Assembly (NCBI RefSeq): GCF_034541975.1
Contig: NZ_JAVYJM010000002.1
Direction: 5' to 3' (one strand)
DNA: 64,000 bases
Source: Dermacoccus abyssi
GTDB taxonomy: Bacteria; Actinomycetota; Actinomycetes; Actinomycetales; Dermatophilaceae
The notes under the pieces: generated by a model
The model's database searches: none
Seen by the model: only the letters and a program-made list of their open reading frames with translations
What the model was told of the DNA's origin: nothing
In this document: positions 25,000 to 33,243 of the stretch, in pieces
Layout of the letters: the number at the start of each line of letters is the position of its first letter
Numbering within the stretch: the stretch's first letter is position 1
Translations under genes and position numbers: made by a program

Positions 25000-25649
25000 G
25001 ACTTCTCCCCCGCGTTGACGCGGCCTTCGATCTCGGCGCGCTCCTCGCGCTCGTCCGTGACGTGCTTGTCGAAGCGGCGAACGGCCTTCGCGGTGGGCTC
25101 GACGAGGACGGCGTCGATCTTCGCCGTTCGCGCGAGGCCGAGCAGGTGCCCGGCGTTCACGCCAAGCGCAGCCATGATGCCGCGCAGAAGGTCGGCCGGT
25201 GCTGCGTCCGGCTGGGCCAGCACACGCTCGAGCGCTTCGGGGTGGGCGTCGTGACCGGCCGAGAGCAGGTCGCCGAGGGAGGCCTGCGGCAAGGCTGCGC
25301 GCACCGGGCCGATGCCCTGCTGCACGACAAACCACCGCGGCAGTGAACGCCACGCGCGCGGCTGGACGACGGTGATCGCCTGCTTCTCGGTGGGGACGAA
25401 GGCGAGCGACGGACGCAGCGCCATCGGCACCGGGCGCGCCGCGATCATCTGCGCAGGGTCGTCGTACGGAGCCTGTGCGTGTCCAGGTCCGGCCGGGACG
25501 ACAGCGCACCACGGCCCGTCGATGTCGATGACGTAGGCAGGAACCGTGCCTCGCTCGACCCACGAGGTGACGCGCGAGACCTCACCGCGCACGACGACGA
25601 CCGCGTCGACGGCTGCGGTGAAGCCGGTGTTCTGGGCGACCTTGGGCAT
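24996..25649 (-). CDS. Conserved protein of unknown function inside the his operon
   Basis: A 217-residue protein I do not recognise as an enzyme. The first half is beta-rich (AAVDAVVVVRGEVSRVTSWV, PAYVIDIDGPWCAVVPAGPG); the middle has PRAWRSLPRWFVVQQGIGPV; the C-terminus is charged and helical (KHVTDEREERAEIEGRV). There is no signal peptide or membrane helix. It lies 4 bases after hisB and overlaps hisH by 4 bases, so it is co-translated with histidine enzymes. A comparable unassigned gene occupies this place in some other actinomycete his clusters, from memory. Confidence 0.82.
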   Translation of the reverse strand: MPKVAQNTGFTAAVDAVVVVRGEVSRVTSWVERGTVPAYVIDIDGPWCAVVPAGPGHAQAPYDDPAQMIAARPVPMALRPSLAFVPTEKQAITVVQPRAWRSLPRWFVVQQGIGPVRAALPQASLGDLLSAGHDAHPEALERVLAQPDAAPADLLRGIMAALGVNAGHLLGLARTAKIDAVLVEPTAKAVRRFDKHVTDEREERAEIEGRVNAGEKS

Positions 25650-25653
25650 CAGA

Positions 25654-26307
25654 TCACAGAGCGCCCTTCGCGCTCGGGATGCCCTGAACGCGCGGATCCT
25701 TGGCGACGGCCGCACGCAGTGCACGGGCGATGGCCTTGAACTGGGCCTCGACGATGTGGTGAGGGTCGCGCCCGGAGATGACGTTGACGTGCAGCGCGAT
25801 GCCCGCGTTGTAACCGAGCGACTCGATGACGTGCTGCGTGAGCGAACCGATGTAGTTGCCACCGATGACGGCGTAAATCTGCCCCTCGGGCTCACCGGTG
25901 TGCACGACGTAGGGGCGCCCCGCGATGTCGACGACGGCCTGGACGAGCGCCTCGTCCAGCGGCACCATGGCGTCGCCGAACCGGGAGATGCCCGCCTTGT
26001 CGCCGAGCGCTTCGCGCAGGGCCTGACCCAACACGATGGCGATGTCCTCCACCGTGTGGTGTGCGTCGACGTCGAGGTCGCCCGTGGCGCGGATACGCAG
26101 ATCGATGAGGCTGTGCTTGCTCAGCGAGTCGAGCATGTGGTCGTAGAAGCGCACGCCTGTGCGTACGTCGGACGTGCCGGTGCCGTCGAGGTCGAGCCAC
26201 AGGCGGATGCTCGCCTCCTTCGTCGTGCGCTCGATGAAGGCGGTGCGGTGGTCTGCAGGGACCTCGGGTACGTCGAACCCGTCGGCGGTCACGTTCTGGT
26301 CGTTCAT
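25654..26307 (-). CDS. hisB: Imidazoleglycerol-phosphate dehydratase
   Basis: Mn-dependent dehydration of IGP in histidine synthesis. The 217-residue monofunctional enzyme has RTTKEASIRLWLDLDGTG, GVRFYDHMLDSLSKHSL and DAHHTVEDIAIVLGQAL, which supply the metal-binding histidines and glutamates, repeated later as PYVVHTGEP and HHIVEAQFKAIARALR. No phosphatase domain is fused. The ATG at 26307 lies 1 base after the hisC stop. Confidence 0.95.
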   Translation of the reverse strand: MNDQNVTADGFDVPEVPADHRTAFIERTTKEASIRLWLDLDGTGTSDVRTGVRFYDHMLDSLSKHSLIDLRIRATGDLDVDAHHTVEDIAIVLGQALREALGDKAGISRFGDAMVPLDEALVQAVVDIAGRPYVVHTGEPEGQIYAVIGGNYIGSLTQHVIESLGYNAGIALHVNVISGRDPHHIVEAQFKAIARALRAAVAKDPRVQGIPSAKGAL

Positions 26308-26308
26308 G

Positions 26309-27424
26309 TCATCCCTTGTGGGTCGGAGCGAGGTCGGTGAGGGCGGCGAGCACGGCGTCGGTCTCGCGCGGCGTGCCGGCCGTGATGCGCAGGTGATGGG
26401 AAATGCCGACGTCACGCACGAGGATGCCGCGATCGAGCAGCGCCTGCCAGGTCTGCTTCTCGTCGGCGAAGCCGCCCACGAGGACGAAGTTGGCGTCGCT
26501 CGGCGTGGGGGTGAAACCCAGCTCGGTGCACGTCGCCACGATGCGGCCGCGTTCGTGCTTGATCGCGTCCACCATGCCCAGCATCTCGTCAGCGTGGTCG
26601 AGCGCGGCGAGCGCGACGGCCTGCGTCACCGACGACAGGTGGTAGGGCAGGCGCACGAGACGCATCGCGTCGCAGAACTCCTGCGAGGCGGCGAGGTAGC
26701 CGACGCGGGCGCCGGCGAACGCGAAGGCCTTGCTCATCGTGCGGCTGACGACGAGGCGCGGGCGGCCGTCGAGGAGCTCGACAGCGCTGGCCGTTCCGGG
26801 GCGCGCGAACTCGACGTAGGCCTCGTCGACGATGACAACGGCGTGGTCGGTGGCATCGTAGATCGCCTCGACGACGTCGTTCGTCACGGCGGTGCCCGTC
26901 GGGTTGTTCGGCGTGCAGACGAACACGACGTTCGGCTGGTGCTCACGCACCTGCTCGACGGCGAGGTCGGCGTCGAGGTCGTAGACACCCTCGTGACGAT
27001 CGCGCAGACCGTCGATCCACGTCGTTCCCGCGCCACGGCTGATGATGGGGTGCATCGAGTAGCTCGGCGTGAAACCGAGCGCCGTGCGCCCCGGGCCCCC
27101 GAAGCCCTGCACGATGTGGCTGAGCACCTCGTTGGAGCCGTTCGCGGCCCAGATCTGCTCGATCGGAAGGCGAACACCGGTGACGCGTGCCAGATACTCG
27201 GCGAGGGCGGCACGCAGCTCGGTGAACTCGCGGTCCGGGTAGCGGTTGAGCCCGCCGGCGGCCTTCTCGACGCGCTCGACGATGCTCGCGACAACGCTCT
27301 CGGGTACGTCGTAGGACGACTCGTTCGTGTTGAGCGCGACGGGCACGTCGAGCTGCGGAGCGCCGTACGGGCTCTGCCCCTGCAGTTCGGGGCGCAGCAG
27401 CGATTCGAGGGACTGCTCGCTCAT
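26309..27424 (-). CDS. hisC: Histidinol-phosphate aminotransferase
   Basis: PLP-dependent class I/II aminotransferase. The 371-residue protein has WAANGSNEVL (cofactor phosphate loop), FVCTPNNPTGTAV, VDEAYVEFA and the Schiff-base lysine in SRTMSKAFAFAGARVGY. Start overlaps the hisD stop by 4 bases. Confidence 0.95.
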   Translation of the reverse strand: MSEQSLESLLRPELQGQSPYGAPQLDVPVALNTNESSYDVPESVVASIVERVEKAAGGLNRYPDREFTELRAALAEYLARVTGVRLPIEQIWAANGSNEVLSHIVQGFGGPGRTALGFTPSYSMHPIISRGAGTTWIDGLRDRHEGVYDLDADLAVEQVREHQPNVVFVCTPNNPTGTAVTNDVVEAIYDATDHAVVIVDEAYVEFARPGTASAVELLDGRPRLVVSRTMSKAFAFAGARVGYLAASQEFCDAMRLVRLPYHLSSVTQAVALAALDHADEMLGMVDAIKHERGRIVATCTELGFTPTPSDANFVLVGGFADEKQTWQALLDRGILVRDVGISHHLRITAGTPRETDAVLAALTDLAPTHKG

Positions 27425-28779
27425 GCGCGCCCTTCCTCGTCCTGCTCGAAGCGCGCCGTGACGGCCTCGCCGTGGGCCGGAAGGTCCTCGGCGTTCGCCA
27501 GGGTGACGACGACGTCGGCGACCTCGGCGAGGGCGTCACGCGAGTACTCGACGATGTGGACGCCCTTGAGGAACGACTGCACCGACAGACCGCTCGAGTG
27601 GCAGGCACAGCCGCCCGTGGGCAGCACGTGGTTGGAGCCGGCGGCGTAGTCGCCGAGGCTCACCGGCGAGTAGGTGCCGACGAAGATGGCACCGGCGTTG
27701 CGCACCCGCATCGCGTCCTCGCGGCTGTTCGCCGTGTGGATCTCGAGGTGCTCAGCGCCGTAGGCGTCGACGACGCGCAGACCGGCTGTCACGTCGTCGA
27801 CGAGGACGATGGCCGACTGCGGACCGCCGAGGGCCGTGGTCACGCGCTCGGTGTGCTTCGTCGCGGCGACGCGGCGCTCGAGAGCAGCCTCGACGTCACT
27901 CGCCAGACGCTCGGAGTCGGTGACGAGAACCGACGCAGCGAGGTTGTCGTGTTCGGCCTGGCTGATGAGGTCAGCGGCCACGTGGTCGGCGTCGGCCGTG
28001 TCGTCGGCGAGGACGGCGATCTCGGTGGGGCCGGCCTCGGCGTCGATGCCGATGAGCCCCTTGAGCAGACGCTTGGCAGCCGCGACGTAGATGTTGCCCG
28101 GACCGGTGACGAGGTTGACGGGCTCACACACGGTGGCGCCGTCCTTCTCGCGCGCGCCGTAGGCGAACATCGCGACGGCCTGCGCACCACCGACGGCGTA
28201 GACCTCGTCGACGCCGAGCAACGAGCACGCGGCGAGGATGGTGGGGTGCGGGTAGCCGACGAAGTCGCCCGTGTTGTGCTCCTGGGGCGGGCTCGCAACG
28301 GCGATGGAACCGACGTTCGCCACCTGCGCGGGCACGACGTTCATGACGACGGAACTCGGGTAGACCGCCAGTCCGCCGGGCACGTAGAGGCCCACCCGCT
28401 CGACCGGGATCCAGCGTTCTGTGACGGTGCCGCCCTCGGAGACGGTCGTCGTGACGTCGGTTCGGGCCTGGTCGGCGTGGACGATGCGCACGCGGCGAAT
28501 CGCCTCGACGAGGGCGCCACGCACCGCCGGGTCGAGCTGTTCCTCGGCGGCCTTCAGGACCTCGGCGGGTACGCGAAGGTGCGCGGGACGCACACGGTCG
28601 AAGCGCTCCCCCAGCTCCCGCAGGGCGTCGGCGCCGTCATGGCGCACCTGCTCACAGATCGGTCGCACCACCTCGAGTGCGGCCTCGATGTCGAACTGGG
28701 CGCGCGGCAGCGCATCGCGCAGGCCACGAGCGTCCAGGGCGCTGAGCGCTGAACCACGAAGATCACGGCGAGAAATCAC
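27421..28779 (-). CDS. hisD: Histidinol dehydrogenase
   Basis: Zn-dependent, NAD-linked oxidation of histidinol to histidine in two steps. The 452-residue protein has the signature around AGPTEIAVLADDTADADHVAADLISQAEHD and the metal ligand segments GSNHVLPTGG and EHLEIHTA. First gene of the his operon. The GTG start at 28779 has TAGACT 6 bases upstream and no Shine-Dalgarno, suggesting a leaderless message. Confidence 0.96.
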   Translation of the reverse strand: MISRRDLRGSALSALDARGLRDALPRAQFDIEAALEVVRPICEQVRHDGADALRELGERFDRVRPAHLRVPAEVLKAAEEQLDPAVRGALVEAIRRVRIVHADQARTDVTTTVSEGGTVTERWIPVERVGLYVPGGLAVYPSSVVMNVVPAQVANVGSIAVASPPQEHNTGDFVGYPHPTILAACSLLGVDEVYAVGGAQAVAMFAYGAREKDGATVCEPVNLVTGPGNIYVAAAKRLLKGLIGIDAEAGPTEIAVLADDTADADHVAADLISQAEHDNLAASVLVTDSERLASDVEAALERRVAATKHTERVTTALGGPQSAIVLVDDVTAGLRVVDAYGAEHLEIHTANSREDAMRVRNAGAIFVGTYSPVSLGDYAAGSNHVLPTGGCACHSSGLSVQSFLKGVHIVEYSRDALAEVADVVVTLANAEDLPAHGEAVTARFEQDEEGRA

Positions 28780-28785
28780 CCGTCC

Positions 28786-28791
28786 AGTCTA
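28786..28791 (-). promoter_or_regulatory. -10 hexamer of the his operon, leaderless start
   Basis: Minus-strand TAGACT with 6 bases between it and the hisD GTG. I could not find a good -35 hexamer. Confidence 0.5.
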
Positions 28792-28837
28792 GGCGGGCGG
28801 CGAAAGTGCCCTCGCGCACGTCTCACGTGCCAGAAAC

Positions 28838-31828
28838 TCAGCGGCGGAAGCTCGGGCCCCGCCTGGTCTCCTCGGACTCGCCGTAGAAGACACGATCGAC
28901 GACGAGGCGCGCACGGCGTGCGAGCTTTCGGTACTCCTCACCGAGTTCACGCCCGTCCCCGCGCGGCATGCCGAGCAGCGTGGCGATGCCCTCGCTGTCA
29001 CGCAGGTCCGAAGGCAACGACTCGACGGGGCGACCCCGCCACAGCACCGACGCATTGCGCACGCGCGAGGCCATGATCCACGCCTCGGCGAGCACCTCGG
29101 CGTCGTGCTCGTCGAGCAGGTCGAGTTCGGCCAGCGCCCGGAGGGTGGAGACGGTGCTCGTCCCGCGCAGTTCCTCGTGGTCGTGGGCGTGCTCGAGCTG
29201 GTAGAGCTGCACGCACCATTCGACGTCGGAGAGTCCACCGCGGCCCAGCTTGAAGTGGGTGCGAGGGTCGGCTCCGCGCGGGATGCGCTCGGCCTCCATG
29301 CGCGCCTTGAGCGTCCGGATCTGACGGATCGACTTCTCCGAGATACCGCCCTCGGGCCAGCGAAGCGGATCGATGAGGGCCTCGAAGTCACGCCCGAGGG
29401 AGGGATCACCGACGACGAAGGCGGCGCGCAGCAGCGCCTGGGCCTCCCAACCCTCCGACCAGCGTTCGTAGTAGCTCGCGTACGAATCGATGGAGCGCAC
29501 GAGCGGCCCGCTCTTGCCTTCAGGGCGCAGGTCGGCGTCGATCTCGAGCTTCGGGTCCGAGCCGGGCAGGTGCACGAGGCGACGCAACTGCGTGACGACG
29601 GCGAGCGCCTGGTCCTGGGCAGCCGAGGCGTCAGCTCCCTCGCGCGGGCGGTGGACGAAGATGACGTCGGCGTCCGAGCTGTAGCCGAGTTCGCCTCCGC
29701 CGTAACGGCCCATGCCGATGACGGCGATGTCGGTGATCTGTTCCTTCTCGCTGCCGAGCACCTCGCGCCAGGCGAGGTCGAGGCCGACCTGGAGCGTGGC
29801 GGACATGATGTCGGTGAGTGCGCCCGAGACGCCGTCGAGGTCGATCTCGTGGAGCACGTCGGCGATGGCCACGCGAGTGAGTTCGTTGCGGCGCACCGAG
29901 CGCGCCGCGAGCATCGCCTTCTCGACGTCCTGCTGGCGGCTGACGACAGACGCCATCGTCGAGGCGATGGCCGTGCGTGAGCGCGGCACGCGGCGAGAGG
30001 ACTCCGCGAACAGTTTGACGCTCTCGGGTGCGCGTTCGAGAAGGTCGGCCACGTAGCGCGAGCGCGAGAGCACCTCGGCGAACAGTTCGGCGGTGCTGCC
30101 CTCGCGCAGGGTGTTGAGGTACCAGTGCGACGTGCCCAGCTCGTCACTGATGCGCCGGTAGGCCAGAAGTCCCGCGTCGGGAGTCGGGCCGTCGGCGAGC
30201 CACTGCAGGATGACCGGCATGAGGGTGCGCTGGATCTGCGCGCGACGCGTGAGGCCCGCGGTGAGCGCTTCGAGGTGACGCAGAGCGCCCGCCGGATCCG
30301 CGTACCCGAGCGCCGAGAGGCGGTCGCGAGCGCCTTCGTCGGACAGGCGCGCATCGTCGTCGTCCAGGCGCGCGACGGCCGAGAGAAGAGGCCGGTAGAA
30401 GAGCTTCTCGTGCAGGCGGCGCACGGAACGCGACAGATCGCGCCAGTGGCGCGTCACCGATTCGGCGGGGTCGCTCGTGAAGCCCACGGCGCGACCGAGA
30501 CGACGCAGGTCGGCGTCGTTCGTCGGCATGAGGTGCGTGCGGCGCATCTTGCTCAGCTGGATGCGGTGTTCGAGCACGCGCAACTGGCGATAGGACGTGT
30601 CGAGCGCCGAGGCATCCGTGCGCCCGACATAGCCCCACGAACTCAAGGTCATGAGAGCGTCGAGCGTCGAGCGTGCGCGCACCCGATCGTCGGTGCGTCC
30701 GTGCACGAGCTGGAGCAGCTGCACGGAGAACTCGATGTCGCGCAGACCACCCTGGCCGAGCTTGATCTGTCGCTCCTGCTCGTGCGAGGGGACGTGCGCC
30801 TCGACGCGTCGACGCATCGCCTGGGCGTCCTCGACGAAGTTCTCCCGCTTGCTCGCCTGCCACACCATCGGGCGGATGAGCTCGGTGTACGCCTCGCCGA
30901 GGGCCACGTCGCCCGCGACAGGCCGTGCTTTGAGCAGCGCCTGAAACTCCCAGCCCTTGGCCCAGCGCTCGTAGTACGCCTTGTGGCTCTCGAGGGTGCG
31001 CACGAGCGGACCCTGCTTGCCTTCGGGGCGCAGTGCCGCGTCGACCTGCCACAGCGAACCCTCACCGGTGCTTGCGGAACAGGCGCGCATCATCTCGGTG
31101 GCGAGTTCGGTGGCCACCCGCAGTGCCACGTCCTCGTCAGCACCCTCGGCTGGTTCGGCGACGAAGACAACGTCGACGTCGGAGATGTAGTTGAGCTCGC
31201 GACCGCCGGTCTTGCCCATGCCGATGACGGCCAGACGCGCCTGATCGGCCCCGTCGATCCTCGTCGTGGCGATGTGCAGACCCGCCTCGAGGGCAGCGCC
31301 CGCAAGGTCCGCAAGCGAGGCCGCGGTGGCCGGCAGGACGTTGACCGCGATCTCGGTGACGTCGAGCGCCGCGATCTGCACGAGCTGACGGCGGTAGGCG
31401 ACGCGCAGGGCGTCGTAGGCCGTGACCTTCTCGTCCCGACCGTCGATCTCCGCGATGAGCAGACGGGCCAGCGTGTCCTGATCCCGCCGCTGTGCGGCGA
31501 CGACGTCACGCCACTGGTCGGGCTTGGCGACGAGGTGGTCACCCAGCGCGCTCGACGCACCCATGACGCCGAGAAGGCGTGCGCGGGCCTCGGTGTCACT
31601 CAACGCGTCGGCGAGCGCCTCACGCTCACCGTCGTCGAGGACCTCCCGCAGGCGAGCCAGGAGGAGCAACGCCTGATCCGGGTCGGCTACCGCCGTGACC
31701 GTGGCCAACAGCGAGCCCTGATCGAGCAGGTCCGACACCTCCGCGGCGAGGCTCTGGGCGCGCGTCGTGTCGAGGAATCCGGCGCGCCGCCAGGGCGACG
31801 AGCCTGCTCGGGCGGCGTTGGCGTTCAC
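28838..31828 (-). CDS. glnE: Glutamine synthetase adenylyltransferase / adenylyl-removing enzyme
   Basis: Bifunctional enzyme that attaches and removes AMP on a tyrosine of glutamine synthetase I in response to nitrogen status through PII. The 996-residue protein has two nucleotidyltransferase domains: the N-terminal one with GMGKTGGRELNYISDVDVV (near 203), and the C-terminal one with GMGRYGGGELGYSSDADVIF (705-724), each followed by a LRPEGKxGPLVR segment and a helical domain. The GTG at 31828 overlaps the glnA2 stop (GTGA). The protein starts VNANAARAGS; a longer start inside glnA2 is not credible. Confidence 0.95.
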   Translation of the reverse strand: MNANAARAGSSPWRRAGFLDTTRAQSLAAEVSDLLDQGSLLATVTAVADPDQALLLLARLREVLDDGEREALADALSDTEARARLLGVMGASSALGDHLVAKPDQWRDVVAAQRRDQDTLARLLIAEIDGRDEKVTAYDALRVAYRRQLVQIAALDVTEIAVNVLPATAASLADLAGAALEAGLHIATTRIDGADQARLAVIGMGKTGGRELNYISDVDVVFVAEPAEGADEDVALRVATELATEMMRACSASTGEGSLWQVDAALRPEGKQGPLVRTLESHKAYYERWAKGWEFQALLKARPVAGDVALGEAYTELIRPMVWQASKRENFVEDAQAMRRRVEAHVPSHEQERQIKLGQGGLRDIEFSVQLLQLVHGRTDDRVRARSTLDALMTLSSWGYVGRTDASALDTSYRQLRVLEHRIQLSKMRRTHLMPTNDADLRRLGRAVGFTSDPAESVTRHWRDLSRSVRRLHEKLFYRPLLSAVARLDDDDARLSDEGARDRLSALGYADPAGALRHLEALTAGLTRRAQIQRTLMPVILQWLADGPTPDAGLLAYRRISDELGTSHWYLNTLREGSTAELFAEVLSRSRYVADLLERAPESVKLFAESSRRVPRSRTAIASTMASVVSRQQDVEKAMLAARSVRRNELTRVAIADVLHEIDLDGVSGALTDIMSATLQVGLDLAWREVLGSEKEQITDIAVIGMGRYGGGELGYSSDADVIFVHRPREGADASAAQDQALAVVTQLRRLVHLPGSDPKLEIDADLRPEGKSGPLVRSIDSYASYYERWSEGWEAQALLRAAFVVGDPSLGRDFEALIDPLRWPEGGISEKSIRQIRTLKARMEAERIPRGADPRTHFKLGRGGLSDVEWCVQLYQLEHAHDHEELRGTSTVSTLRALAELDLLDEHDAEVLAEAWIMASRVRNASVLWRGRPVESLPSDLRDSEGIATLLGMPRGDGRELGEEYRKLARRARLVVDRVFYGESEETRRGPSFRR

Positions 31829-33168
31829 AGCCGACGCAGGTCCTGCTTGATCTCGAACTCCGTGACCTGGTCGCGGTAGGCGGCCCACTCGGCGCGCTTG
31901 TTGCGCAGCACGAAGTCGAAGACGTGTTCACCGAGCACCTCGGCGACGAAGTCGCTCTCCTCCATCGTGCGGATCGCTTCGTCGAGCGAGGCCGGCAGAG
32001 GCTCGATGCCCATGGCGTGACGCTCACGCTCGGTGAGGTTCCACACGTCGTCCTCGGCCTCGGGCGGCAGGTCGAGCTCGTCCTCGATGCCCTTGAGCCC
32101 GGCGCCGAGGAGAACCGAGTACGCGAGGTAGGGGTTGGCTGCGGCGTCGAGCGAACGCACCTCGACGCGGGTGCTCTGCCCCTTCGACGGCTTGTACATG
32201 GGCACGCGCACCATGGCGCTGCGGTTGTTGTGCCCCCAGCAGATGTGCGCGGGCGCCTCGGCGCCGCCCCACAGGCGCTTGTAGCTGTTGACGTACTGGT
32301 TCGTGATGGCGGTGAACTCCGGCGCGTAGCGCAGCAGTCCCGCGATGAAGTGACGGCCGGTGCGCGAGAGCTGGTAGGGCGCTCCTGGCTCGTGGAAGGC
32401 GTTCGTGTCTCCCTCGAACAGCGAGAGGTGGGTGTGCATGCCGCTACCGGGCTCCCCCGCCATCGGCTTGGCCATGAAGCTCGCGAAGTAGCCCTGTTCG
32501 AGAGCGACCTCCTTGACGACGGCCTTGAACGTCTGGATGTTGTCGGCCATCGAGAGGGCGTCGGCGTAGCGCAGGTCGATCTCGTTCTGGCCGGGCCCGC
32601 CCTCGTGGTGGCTGAACTCGACGGAGATGCCCATGTTCTCGAGCATCGTGATGGCCGCGCGACGGAAGTCGTGGGCCGTGCCGTGCGGCACGTGGTCGAA
32701 GAAGCCCGCCGAGTCGACCGGCACCGGGCGACCGCGACGCAGTTCTTTCTCGAAGAGATAGAACTCGATCTCGGGGTGGGTGTAGAAGGTGAAGCCGAGG
32801 TCACCGGCCTTCGTCAGCGCTCGGCGCAGGACGTCACGCGGATCGGCCAGGCTCGGGCTGCCGTTCGGCAGGAGGATGTCGGCGAACATCCGGGCCGTAC
32901 CGGGGTTCTCACCGCGCCACGGGAGCACCTGGAACGTCGAGGCGTCGGGGCGAAGGAGCATGTCGGCCTCGTAGACGCGGGCGAACCCGTCGATCGACGA
33001 GCCGTCGAAGCCGATGCCCTCGGAGAACGCGCCTTCCAGTTCAGCGGGCGCGACGGCCACCGACTTGAGGGTGCCGAGCACATCCGTGAACCACAGACGG
33101 ACGAATCGGATGTCACGTTCTTCGATCGTGCGCAGCACGAACTCCTGCTGTCGGTTCATGGAACTCAT
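31825..33168 (-). CDS. glnA2: Type I glutamine synthetase, GlnA2-like
   Basis: ATP-dependent glutamine synthesis from glutamate and ammonia, dodecameric. The 447-residue length and sequence match the second, GlnA2-type enzyme of actinobacteria. Signatures: GFDGSSIDGF, FYTHPEIEFYLFE (metal glutamates), KPMAGEPGSGMHTHLSLF, WGHNNRSAMVRVP, and EVRSLDAAANPYLAYSVLL. The adenylylation tyrosine of GS I-beta is missing: the region DLPPEAEDDVWNLT has no tyrosine. Two in-frame ATGs (33168, 33159) are possible; I use the first. The glnE overlap is discussed in findings. Confidence 0.94.
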   Translation of the reverse strand: MSSMNRQQEFVLRTIEERDIRFVRLWFTDVLGTLKSVAVAPAELEGAFSEGIGFDGSSIDGFARVYEADMLLRPDASTFQVLPWRGENPGTARMFADILLPNGSPSLADPRDVLRRALTKAGDLGFTFYTHPEIEFYLFEKELRRGRPVPVDSAGFFDHVPHGTAHDFRRAAITMLENMGISVEFSHHEGGPGQNEIDLRYADALSMADNIQTFKAVVKEVALEQGYFASFMAKPMAGEPGSGMHTHLSLFEGDTNAFHEPGAPYQLSRTGRHFIAGLLRYAPEFTAITNQYVNSYKRLWGGAEAPAHICWGHNNRSAMVRVPMYKPSKGQSTRVEVRSLDAAANPYLAYSVLLGAGLKGIEDELDLPPEAEDDVWNLTERERHAMGIEPLPASLDEAIRTMEESDFVAEVLGEHVFDFVLRNKRAEWAAYRDQVTEFEIKQDLRRL

Positions 33169-33194
33169 CCTGCCTCACTCGGCCCGCGAACGCG

Positions 33195-33227
33195 GAGCGG
33201 CCCCGGGGAGACTCCCCGGGGCCGCTC
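33195..33227 (-). terminator. Terminator of the M6 metalloprotease gene
   Basis: A perfect 16-bp stem (33195-33210 with 33212-33227) pivoting on one base, so the real loop is 3 bases or more. It starts 17 bases after the protease stop and separates that gene from glnA2 downstream on the same strand. Confidence 0.8.
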
Positions 33228-33243
33228 ACATGCCGGACTCAGT

